Positions 1 to 7,587 of a DNA stretch of 37,363 bases are shown in pieces. The translations under genes were made by a program, and so were the position numbers. This DNA is from JAQAZP01 sp032127265 (GTDB lineage: Bacteria > Acidobacteriota > JAQAZP01). The stretch's first letter is position 1. Each line of letters opens with the position of its first letter. The notes below the pieces were generated by a model, which searched no databases, was not told where the DNA came from, and saw nothing but the letters and a program-made list of their open reading frames with translations. The DNA lies in assembly GCA_032127265.1 (NCBI GenBank), contig JAQAZP010000268.1:1-37363 (forward strand). The letters are read 5' to 3'.

Positions 1-1061
1 CCGATGATCTCGTACCCCGGCATGGCGTCCTCGTAAATCTGCAGCGCCACGGCGTCGTGGGAGGTGCCGAAGATGGGCACCAGGACCTTGGTGTTGAGGA
101 TCAGCGAGTTGGTGTAGGCCTCGGTGTTGCCGTTGCCCACCGGCACCCGGATGATCTCGTAGGGTGTGCCCCAGGAGCTGGTCAGGGTCTGGAGGAAGGC
201 GACGTTGGCCTCCAGCTCCGGGTCGACGGGGGTTTTTTCCTCCACCAGGATGGTGTCCACGTCGAGGAACTTCTTGGTGCAGTCGATGTGGTGGATGCCG
301 CCGGACTCGGTGTAGGGCAGCGGGAAGTAGTCGGTGATGCCGCAGTAGTCGAGGAGGATCTGGTCCACCTGGGCCTCGGTCATCCCCGGGTTCTCGTCGG
401 GAATCAACCGGGTGCTCATGCCCACGCCCAGGCCGTCACACATCCAGTTGCCGCCGGTGGCCACCAGATCCATGCCATAGACCGGGATACCGAGGTAATC
501 GCCGAACTCCTGGGGGATTTCGTCATCGTTGGGCCGCGGGCGGTTGTAGATGTGGTCGACGATGCCCTGGTCGTCGTCGCCGGTGTAGACGAACCAGGGG
601 CCGTAGTCGCGGGTCCAGTAACTGTCGGTGCCGGCGATGAAGAAGTGGCAGTTGGCCATGGTCACGCCGTTGGCCGAATAGGCACTCTCCGCGGAAGCCT
701 GCTGGGACGCGCTGCCGACGATGGTCCAGACCTCCACGTCCTCGGACATCTCGGCGATCAGGTCATAGGGAATGCCCAGCGGCCAGCGGATCAGCACACC
801 GGTCACCGGCTCGAACTCGCCGGCCATGCGCACCGGGGTCGTGGGCGGCGCGGTGCCGCGGAAGTTGATGCCGATCTCGTCCTTTCGCGCGTCCTCTTCC
901 GGGGTCATCCAGATGGGGAGGCTGTCAGGATTTTCCTCGAGCCACTTCAACTGTTGTGCGGTCAGCGGACGGCCGCCCTGGTCGGCAAGGACCTGGACGG
1001 CTCCACAGAGCAGGACACAGATCAACAGGTAGCGCAGGATCGACGTTGGAGAGCTAGACAT
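1..1061 (-). CDS. Secreted agmatine deiminase / peptidylarginine deiminase (PAD_porph) family protein, partial
   Basis: The protein begins with a Sec-type signal peptide (MSSSPTSILRYLLICVLLCG...) preceded by an AGAGGAG ribosome binding site, and is still open at the left edge, so its C-terminus is missing. It carries guanidino-modifying-enzyme motifs of the PAD_porph family: WTRDYGPWF, a GGN motif (VATGGNWMCDG), and GGIHHIDC, which holds the His-x-Asp pair. The catalytic Cys of the family lies near the C-terminus and would be beyond the edge. Family members hydrolyse agmatine to N-carbamoylputrescine (cytosolic) or deiminate peptidyl-arginine (secreted, as in Porphyromonas PPAD). Export makes an extracytoplasmic arginine, peptide or agmatine substrate more likely, but the sequence does not decide. 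It has its own promoter and a long leader. Confidence 0.9.
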   Translation of the reverse strand, partial: MSSSPTSILRYLLICVLLCGAVQVLADQGGRPLTAQQLKWLEENPDSLPIWMTPEEDARKDEIGINFRGTAPPTTPVRMAGEFEPVTGVLIRWPLGIPYDLIAEMSEDVEVWTIVGSASQQASAESAYSANGVTMANCHFFIAGTDSYWTRDYGPWFVYTGDDDQGIVDHIYNRPRPNDDEIPQEFGDYLGIPVYGMDLVATGGNWMCDGLGVGMSTRLIPDENPGMTEAQVDQILLDYCGITDYFPLPYTESGGIHHIDCTKKFLDVDTILVEEKTPVDPELEANVAFLQTLTSSWGTPYEIIRVPVGNGNTEAYTNSLILNTKVLVPIFGTSHDAVALQIYEDAMPGYEII

Positions 1062-1247
1062 GACTTCAAACACTCCTCTGGGGTGAGTAATGTTCGGTAC
1101 GCGGGATGGCAATTTCCGTAGCGCACCGTCGACGATGGGTGATGACAACCCATCAGCATCAAGCAGGCACAAGGGCTCGCTTGTGTGCCGAAGGTGGTGT
1201 GGCGCAATCGGTTACAACACGCACCACGGCGGGCAAGGCACTTCTTT

Positions 1248-1276
1248 AATATAAGTCAATTGTGCCGCAGACGCAA
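1248..1276 (-). promoter_or_regulatory. Sigma70-like promoter of the deiminase gene
   Basis: On the minus strand TTGCGT (1276-1271), a 17-nt spacer and TATATT (1253-1248) form a good sigma70-type match. The gap between the kinase and the deiminase (1062-1370) holds no convincing gene. The predicted leader of about 180 nt contains two inverted repeats, at 1134-1154 and 1166-1190. Confidence 0.5.
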
Positions 1277-1370
1277 GAATCGAAGATGGTTCAATATCAG
1301 ACTGGAGATGGAACCACTGTCTGGACCGGCATGGTCAGATAGAAAGGAATGGCAAGAATGGATTCTTGAT

Positions 1371-3005
1371 TCAGGTGGCGAGGGCCTGCTTGACCTTACG
1401 GTCGATTTCCTTGAGCGAGAACGGCTTGTGGATCACCCCCATAACCCCTGCGTCATCAAAGGCCTCACCCGGGGCAAAGCCCCGGGCATGCCCGGTGATA
1501 TAGAGGATTCTGGCCTGGGGATCGATGTGGAGGATCTTACGGCTGGCCTCCACCCCGTTCATCCGCGGCATGACCACATCCATCAGAATCAGGTCCACGT
1601 CCTCCCCGCGCTTCTTGTACAGCTTCACCGCGTCCAGCCCATCCACCGCTTCCAGCACCCGGTAGCCCATTTCGCGGAGATATTCACCGATGACACCGCG
1701 GGCACCGTCCTCGTCATCGGCCACCATGATGGTCTGAAAGAGCTGGCTCTGGCCCGCGGGACCTTCCCCGGACTGCTGGAGGGACTCGGGAGTGGCCGAC
1801 GCACCGCTGCCATTAACCGCTCGACCGGGAACAGTCATTCCCGAGCGGACCGGCAACAGGACCTGGAAGGTGGATCCCACATCGGGCGTACTGCTCAAAA
1901 GCAGATATCCCTTGTGCTTGCGAATGATGGAGAAGGCCACCGAAAGCCCCAGGCCGGTGCCCTCACCCGGTTCCCGGGTGGTGAAGAACGGCTCGAAAAT
2001 TCTCGACTGGATATCTTCGGTCATCCCCACTCCGTTGTCCTCGATAGTAACCGAGACATAACTCCCCGGCTGCGCCGGATAGTGCGGCCAGGGGTCGCCC
2101 TCCTCGTAATCGATCCGCGATGTGGAGACCTGGATGGTCCCGGGGACTTCCGTGTCCATTCTGGACTTGAGGGCCATGGCGCCGTTGACGCAGATATTCA
2201 TCAAGGCCTGGTCGATCTGCACCCGGTCAGCCATCACCAGCGGCAGCTGCCACTCCAGTTCGGTGCGCAACTGGATCTTCTTGTCCAGCGAGCGGGAGAG
2301 CAGTTCGATGGCGCTGTTGACAGAAGCGTTGGCATCCAGCGGCTCCATGCGGGGTGCTTCCCGGCGGCTGTAGAGCAGCATCTGCTGGACCAGGCCCCGG
2401 GCCCGCTCGCCGGCCTGGTTGATCCGCTGGGCATATCTCATCTTTGGATCGTCGTTCTGCAGATTCATCAGCAGCATTTCCGAGTAGCCGAGGATGGCCA
2501 TCAGAAGATTGTTGAAATCGTGCGCGATTCCGCCCACCAGTGTGCCCACCGACTCAAGTTTCTGGGACTGCAGCAGCTGATCCTCGATCAGGCGTCTCTC
2601 GGTGAGGTCACGGGCCACCACGATGGCCGAACCGCCGCGGCCGACGCCCGGCTCCGGGGGTACCGCCGAGACTGTGGCGTGATAGACCCGCAGACTGCCC
2701 GAGCCGCCGTTGGTCCGCACCTCTCCCTCCTGGCTCCGGTTCGGCAGCTCGAACTCGAAGCTCATCGGTGACCCGCTGTCCACGGTCAGTTTCACCGCCG
2801 CGGCAATGGCCTCAGCGGCCTTGCGGGGAAAGATATCCGACGCGGTCATCCCGGCCGGCTCTTCGGGCAGCCCCATGGTATGGGCCACTCCGGCGACCCA
2901 GGCCTCCTCACAACGGCCTTCCCGGTCAAACACCATCACCAGGTCAGTCATGGCGGCAAAGAGTCCGCGGTATCTGGTCTCATCAGTGGTGGACGCCATT
3001 GTCAT
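1371..3005 (-). CDS. Hybrid histidine kinase: PAS - HisKA - HATPase - receiver
   Basis: This is a soluble hybrid sensor kinase with no evident membrane segment. Residues ~10-140 form a PAS-like sensor region. The dimerisation/phosphoacceptor box is GGIAHDFNNLL, with the His near residue 162. The ATPase domain has an N box (MNICVNGAM), G1 (DNGVGM), F box (EPFFTT) and G2 (GTGLGLSVA). The C-terminal receiver has an acidic pocket (VADDED) and phosphoacceptor Asp in LILMDVVMP. Architecture and HDFNN box match the group that signals by internal phosphorelay. An upstream ATG at 3095 lengthens the frame but lacks a ribosome site and adds a low-quality extension; the ATG at 3005 has AGGGG upstream. 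No DNA-binding partner is adjacent, so the target is unknown. Confidence 0.93.
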   Translation of the reverse strand: MTMASTTDETRYRGLFAAMTDLVMVFDREGRCEEAWVAGVAHTMGLPEEPAGMTASDIFPRKAAEAIAAAVKLTVDSGSPMSFEFELPNRSQEGEVRTNGGSGSLRVYHATVSAVPPEPGVGRGGSAIVVARDLTERRLIEDQLLQSQKLESVGTLVGGIAHDFNNLLMAILGYSEMLLMNLQNDDPKMRYAQRINQAGERARGLVQQMLLYSRREAPRMEPLDANASVNSAIELLSRSLDKKIQLRTELEWQLPLVMADRVQIDQALMNICVNGAMALKSRMDTEVPGTIQVSTSRIDYEEGDPWPHYPAQPGSYVSVTIEDNGVGMTEDIQSRIFEPFFTTREPGEGTGLGLSVAFSIIRKHKGYLLLSSTPDVGSTFQVLLPVRSGMTVPGRAVNGSGASATPESLQQSGEGPAGQSQLFQTIMVADDEDGARGVIGEYLREMGYRVLEAVDGLDAVKLYKKRGEDVDLILMDVVMPRMNGVEASRKILHIDPQARILYITGHARGFAPGEAFDDAGVMGVIHKPFSLKEIDRKVKQALAT

Positions 3006-3233
3006 CCGCAGTCGAACCCCTGGCCTCCCCCTGGTCACGAGGAAAAGCCCGACGAGTTCACGGGCCGCTCCCGGCGCCGGAGATACCGGCAACATTGCCG
3101 GCAGTTCCGTTCCGCGCCAATCGCGCAGTCCGGTGTTGGTACAGACCCGTGAAAGCTTCTGGTGTTGTTATCGGTATATGCGGTGCCGAGTTGAGCCCCC
3201 GTGCTGAAAACCTCCGGGAAGGCTCCACCGGCA

Positions 3234-5147
3234 TCACGGGCGCCAGGCCGTCACGGTGCAGGTGTCGGTGGCCACGCTGTCCGACGGCGGATATGGCGGC
3301 TGGTTGTAAGGCGCCGACGTGACATCCTGCGCCACCAGCCGAAACAGGATCGACCCGTCCAATGCGGGCAGGTCGGGGAAAAACTGGTTCCAGCAGAAGT
3401 GGAAGTTCTCCGCCGGAGCAAGGTTGGTGTAACCACTGCGGTAATTGGCGTAATACTGCCCGCCGGGCAGCCAGACATTCAGGCTGCCGCTCGCGTTGCG
3501 GGGATACTCGCTGAGGTTGAGCAGATCCACGCACATAATGCCGGTGAAGGGCAGGGTGCCCGAGGCCGGAGCGGCGGTGAGGCTGGCCTCGATTGTCTGC
3601 TCCACCGATTGTCCCAGGTCAGTCCGGAGCACGAAAGCATCACAGCTGCCGTTGTGGAACTGATCGTATCCCGTGCCGGGATGCTGGAAGTCGGCGCTGA
3701 ATGTGTATCCGGCGAGAAATGCCGTGAGGCCAGTGCCGTCCAGGGCCACTACATAGGCCTGTTCAAAGCTTCCGCCCCCCATATAGGAGCTATAGTACAA
3801 AGTGCTCAGGTCTGGGCTGAGCCGGATCACGAACCCATCAAACTCACCACTGTATCCGGTGTCAAAAGCACCCGGGGTTACCTGGAGATCGATGGAGTGA
3901 GTGCCCCCGGCAATCACCAGGTCCCCGTTGGCGTCAAGGACTACAGAGTAGGCCTTATCCAAGTGCCGGCCGCCGAGGTAACTGGAGTGGAGCACCGAGC
4001 TCAGGTCGCTGGTGAGCACCGTCACGAAAGCGTCGTAAAACTGGGACTCGCCATCGTTGAACACAGTGTCAAAAACGCCCGGGGTGATCGGGAAATCGAT
4101 GGAGTGGGTAGTCCCCACCAGCACCAGGTTGCCCTGGGCGTCGAAGATCATATCGTTCCCCTCGTCGCAGCCGCCCTCGTGCTCGCCGCCGTGAAACGGT
4201 TCGCCCCAGTCATGACCGCCGAGGTAGGTGCAGGCGTCAAGACTGCTGAAATCCGAGGAGAGCAGCGCGATGTAAATATCGCGAGAACCGCCGTTGTGGT
4301 CCAGGTCATAGGCACCGGGGGTTGAAGGCAGGTTTTCGGAAGTGGTCCAGCCGGTAACATAGTAGCGGCCATCATCGTCGCGCAGAATGGCCCGGGCATA
4401 ATCGTTCAGGTCACCACCAAAATAGGTGGCGGCGGACACCGAGGAAAGGTCCTGGGAGAATCGGATCAGAAAGACGTCCCGCTCGGCCCCGTTGTACCCG
4501 GTGTCGAAGGCCCCGGCGGTGACCGGAAAGCCCACCGAACGAGTGTCCCCCCCCACCACCACCGTGCCCCCGGGTTCAACCACCAGCGTCTGGCCCCAAT
4601 CCCTGTTCTCGCCGCCGAACAACGTGGAGTGCTGCAGGGTGGCCAGATCAGGGGACAGCCGAAGCACGAAGGCATCCTCGTAGACACCGTGGTGCGCGGT
4701 GCAGAAAGCGCCTGCAGTTGTGGGGAAATCGAGGGACATGGTAGATCCGGTGACCAGGACACTCCCCGCGGCATCGAGGGTCATGGCCGGCCCGGGAGTG
4801 TCAAACTGAACGTAATAGTCGTACAGGAAATCGAGGCCATCGCTGTCCGAACCACCGATATAGGTGGAGGAGATCAGCGTACCCAGGTCGGGGGAGAGCT
4901 TGATGACGAACAGGTCGCTGGCACCTCCGGCATAGCTCCCGCCAGAGACACCAGGGGTCACCGGGAAGTCGTCCGAGCCGGTCAAACCGAGCACCAGCAC
5001 GTTCCCCTGGTCATCGATCACCAGATCGTAGGCACACTCCCGCATGCCGCCCCCCGCGAAAGTGGAGAACTCCACAGCCAGGGCAGGACCGAAAGACGCA
5101 CTGAACAGGAACAATATCACCAGGGAAATGCCGATGAATCTGAGCAT
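3234..5147 (-). CDS. Secreted SBBP-type beta-propeller repeat protein with C-terminal module
   Basis: A 637-residue exported protein. The signal peptide (LVILFLFSASFGPALA) is followed by about eight ~60-residue repeats of the SBBP type, with cores such as SPDLGTLISSTYIGG, a D..G...V.G.T.S.DFP segment, and GAFDTGYNG. These repeats fold as propeller blades in surface or secreted proteins; ligands are generally unknown. The last ~115 residues are a separate module (ASGTLPF ... QDVTSAPYNQPPYPP) that recurs at the end of the propeller protein at 33076-34878. The ATG at 5147 has TTGGAG upstream, and a promoter lies ~160 nt upstream. The repeats support the fold strongly; function is not inferable. 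Confidence 0.88.
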   Translation of the reverse strand: MLRFIGISLVILFLFSASFGPALAVEFSTFAGGGMRECAYDLVIDDQGNVLVLGLTGSDDFPVTPGVSGGSYAGGASDLFVIKLSPDLGTLISSTYIGGSDSDGLDFLYDYYVQFDTPGPAMTLDAAGSVLVTGSTMSLDFPTTAGAFCTAHHGVYEDAFVLRLSPDLATLQHSTLFGGENRDWGQTLVVEPGGTVVVGGDTRSVGFPVTAGAFDTGYNGAERDVFLIRFSQDLSSVSAATYFGGDLNDYARAILRDDDGRYYVTGWTTSENLPSTPGAYDLDHNGGSRDIYIALLSSDFSSLDACTYLGGHDWGEPFHGGEHEGGCDEGNDMIFDAQGNLVLVGTTHSIDFPITPGVFDTVFNDGESQFYDAFVTVLTSDLSSVLHSSYLGGRHLDKAYSVVLDANGDLVIAGGTHSIDLQVTPGAFDTGYSGEFDGFVIRLSPDLSTLYYSSYMGGGSFEQAYVVALDGTGLTAFLAGYTFSADFQHPGTGYDQFHNGSCDAFVLRTDLGQSVEQTIEASLTAAPASGTLPFTGIMCVDLLNLSEYPRNASGSLNVWLPGGQYYANYRSGYTNLAPAENFHFCWNQFFPDLPALDGSILFRLVAQDVTSAPYNQPPYPPSDSVATDTCTVTAWRP

Positions 5148-5305
5148 TGATTGATGACTCCAAAAATCAGGATGACCGGATGGTCAATTATTGAACAACC
5201 ACCGCTGGCCAGGCCGGGGGAACTTCACCCCACACCCGAGATCGCCTGCATCAAAACTAATTCAACAGGCATCAGACGACGCTTTACCAGCATCCCCAAG
5301 GTATT

Positions 5306-5334
5306 AGTATACGTATGCTTATTTTCCCTCGCAA
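5306..5334 (-). promoter_or_regulatory. Sigma70-like promoter of the propeller gene
   Basis: On the minus strand TTGCGA (5334-5329), a 17-nt spacer and TATACT (5311-5306) make a near-consensus promoter. The predicted leader to the ATG at 5147 is about 150 nt. Confidence 0.5.
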
Positions 5335-5542
5335 GAGGAATGTTGCTCATCAGACCGGCGGTAAAGGCAAAAATATGCGGGGGATCCCAATCCCCCGCCA
5401 AGTCCGGATAGACATTTTCAGTCCCCTCCGGATCCTTCGGGCGGACTCCACTAAACCGCTCCGCCCCCTGGAGCCGAAGTCATGCCGGAAAGAAAAAAGG
5501 TCGATCGCAAAAAGTCGATTCCGGTGACCGTCGTTTCGTGAT

Positions 5543-5635
5543 TCAGACAGCGCCCGTCCCGGGCAACATGGCCACAAACATGGTCAACAGCGCAATCCAG
5601 AACATGATTTCCACCATCTGCTTTACCTGTGTCAT
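5543..5635 (-). CDS. Possible 30-residue single-pass membrane peptide
   Basis: The ATG at 5635 is preceded by AGAGGGGATC, a good ribosome binding site, and opens a 30-codon frame ending in TGA. It encodes a short polar start (MTQVKQMVE), a hydrophobic helix (IMFWIALLTMFVAMLP) and the tail GTGAV. A 28-codon hydrophilic frame (5718-5632) ends with an ATGA overlap on this start, which would allow translational coupling. It could be a small membrane subunit, a type I toxin-like peptide, or chance. I do not recognise a family. Confidence 0.33.
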   Translation of the reverse strand: MTQVKQMVEIMFWIALLTMFVAMLPGTGAV

Positions 5636-5911
5636 GATCCCCTCTTGGATTGCGGCTCCTCTTGTTTCCCGGTCATCCAGCGGCCTGTCCTATTTTCTTC
5701 ACAGCCACCGCTCCTCATCGCAGTGAAAACAATACAATTCCCGTGCCAAACCGTAGCGGTTCAACCGTTAGGGCGGGGCCAAAAGGTGGCTTTATTCGTA
5801 TACTACTGATAATTAAGGGATTACATGGATATAAAGGACAGGACTATTCAGCAATCTTCTTGAATCCGATCAGGGGGTAGCCAGTGAGCGGACCGGAATT
5901 CGCGCTAAAAT

Positions 5912-5974
5912 AAAAAAAACACACCCGGTGAGAGCAAAACATTACCACCATCCACCGAGGTGTGTATTCTTTTT
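5912..5974 (-). terminator. Rho-independent terminator of the FG-GAP lipoprotein gene
   Basis: ACACACCCGGTG (5919-5930) pairs with CACCGAGGTGTGT (5953-5965), with a single bulge and a ~22-nt loop. On the minus strand the stem is followed by a run of eight T (5918-5911 region); on the plus strand by TTCTTTTT. It lies ~70 nt past the lipoprotein stop and may work in both directions. Confidence 0.8.
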
Positions 5975-6045
5975 CCACTCCGGCCCGAGCACGCGCTGCA
6001 AGCAGGATTCTCTCAACGGCGTGCCGGCCCAGGAAATGGTTTCGA

Positions 6046-7329
6046 TCAGAAGCTTCCGCTGCTCAGGTTCCAGGTGATGTGATCGGCCGGAATGGAAACC
6101 AGCAGAGACCGTTTGAAGGCCCCGTCCTGGTAGACGTAGGACCGAACCTCGTGCTGGTCGTCGGCGGCCACGTAGATCTCCAACTGCCCGTCACCATCGA
6201 GATCGGTGAGGTAGGTTGTGTGCTCGAACCCGGACGAGTCGGCGTCAACCTGCTCGGCGGTGAATTCGCCTTTTTCACCCTGCCAGAAGACCCAGAGCCC
6301 CGACTTCATCGCCGCCGCCACCAGGTCCTGCCGTCCGTCTCCGTTGACATCGCCGGCACAGAGAAAGCGGCACTGGCGGTCCTGCAGCGTGGCCACCACC
6401 TCGGACGTGACCTCACCGTTATCGGCAAATTGGTATCGTTTGATCTGCACCGGCACCACCACCGCGGCATCCTTGCCCTTCTTCTCGGTTTCGGCTTCCA
6501 TCACGCTGAACAGTTCGGAAATGCCGTCGCCGTTCATATCGGCGGCCAGGATCTCCTTGGCGTGGCTCCCATCGAATTCGTCCACCACGGACTGATCGAA
6601 CCCGGTGCCGTTCCACTTGTACATGTGTACGTGCCCCGGCTGGGAGTGGCCCGAAGCCCGGTTGGGCTCGGAAGGCGTGGTGAAGAACTCGTTCAGACCG
6701 TCACCGTCCACGTCACCGATTTCCACCTCGTGGACAAAGGTGGACGGGGTCCGGCTCATTTCCTCGATTTTCCAGCCGTCGGCGGTGCGCATGGCCACGG
6801 CGATCACGCCCTGGTCATGGGTGGCGATCACCAGTTCATCCACCCCGTCACCGGTGACGTCGCCGATCTCGATGTCGCGCAGGCGATCCCACTTGCCGCC
6901 GAACACCGGGTTCCAGAGCATGGTGTCCTGCCATCCGGCCTCGCTGGAATAACGCCAGATCTTCAGCGCCGCCTGGTTGGCCCCGATGGTCAGGATGCCC
7001 GGCTCCTCCCCTTCCACGTCATAGGGCAGGGCCTTGTGGAAGACGTTGCTCAGCGGGTCCTCCAGGACCACTTCCTTCCAGCCGCTTTCGGTCTTGCGGA
7101 TGATCACCAGTTTGGCCGGACCTGGCTTGGGACCGCTCTTCCCGTCGGGGCCGACCTCGTCGATGAACTGCGCCTGGACCATCAGCAGTGAAGGGTAGGG
7201 GCCGCCAGTGAGGCTGTCCCGGACCACTTCCCTTGCCGCGGGCGTCTCCACCGCCGATTCGCCACCGCAGCCGGCCAGAAGGCCGCCCGCCAGGATCAAC
7301 AGACTTGCCAGAACCGATACACGCTTCAT
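6046..7329 (-). CDS. FG-GAP/VCBS-repeat lipoprotein
   Basis: A 427-residue lipoprotein. The start at 7329 gives a lipoprotein signal peptide (MKRVSVLASLLILAGG, lipobox LAGC) and has AGAGGTG upstream; a longer frame to 7377 has no such support. The mature protein contains at least five FG-GAP-type repeats with calcium-binding DxDGDG loops: DVTGDGVDEL, DVDGDGLNEF, DMNGDGISEL, DVNGDGRQDL and DLDGDGQLEI. Such repeats form integrin-like propellers on the cell surface, usually for adhesion or ligand binding. It is monocistronic, with its own promoter and a strong terminator. The ligand is unknown. Confidence 0.9.
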   Translation of the reverse strand: MKRVSVLASLLILAGGLLAGCGGESAVETPAAREVVRDSLTGGPYPSLLMVQAQFIDEVGPDGKSGPKPGPAKLVIIRKTESGWKEVVLEDPLSNVFHKALPYDVEGEEPGILTIGANQAALKIWRYSSEAGWQDTMLWNPVFGGKWDRLRDIEIGDVTGDGVDELVIATHDQGVIAVAMRTADGWKIEEMSRTPSTFVHEVEIGDVDGDGLNEFFTTPSEPNRASGHSQPGHVHMYKWNGTGFDQSVVDEFDGSHAKEILAADMNGDGISELFSVMEAETEKKGKDAAVVVPVQIKRYQFADNGEVTSEVVATLQDRQCRFLCAGDVNGDGRQDLVAAAMKSGLWVFWQGEKGEFTAEQVDADSSGFEHTTYLTDLDGDGQLEIYVAADDQHEVRSYVYQDGAFKRSLLVSIPADHITWNLSSGSF

Positions 7330-7425
7330 TGCTTCGCACCTCTTTGCGCCGTATGCCGCCAGATGGGAAATTGACAACCTGCGACCCGCCCGGCCATTGG
7401 CCTGCGGCCCGCGAATGAAGACGTA

Positions 7426-7454
7426 TATATACCATGGCCGATATTGATTGTTAA
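7426..7454 (-). promoter_or_regulatory. Sigma70-like promoter of the FG-GAP lipoprotein gene
   Basis: TTAACA (7454-7449), a 17-nt spacer and TATATA (7431-7426) on the minus strand, about 100 nt upstream of the ATG at 7329. Confidence 0.55.
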
Positions 7455-7499
7455 GCAGAGAACCGGTCAGACCGCTTGAACTTCGCCCTTTCCCCCGAC

Positions 7500-7528
7500 T
7501 TGACGAAAAACCTTCGATCCGCTAAAAC
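7500..7528 (+). promoter_or_regulatory. Putative promoter of the sulfatase-fold gene
   Basis: TTGACG (7500-7505), a 17-nt spacer and TAAAAC (7523-7528). The -10 matches only four of six consensus bases. It sits 60 nt upstream of the preferred GTG start and is divergent from the lipoprotein promoter. Confidence 0.35.
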
Positions 7529-7587
7529 AATCCGTGGTACGTGTCCACCCGGCCCCGCTTTTCTCACCAGACATGGGAGACAAACTC

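Larger units (their letters stand above)
5148..6045. other. 900-bp gene-poor region between propeller and lipoprotein genes
   Basis: This stretch is more AT-rich than its surroundings and has no convincing gene longer than 40 codons. It holds the promoter and leader of the propeller gene, a possible 30-residue membrane peptide on the minus strand, and a terminator for the lipoprotein gene. The remaining ~200 bp (5720-5910) show no recognisable feature. Confidence 0.6.

Noticed and set aside
57..1121. Long plus-strand open frame opposite the deiminase
   Set aside because: Its Gly/Val/His-rich sequence has no family features; the minus strand carries clear PAD_porph motifs.
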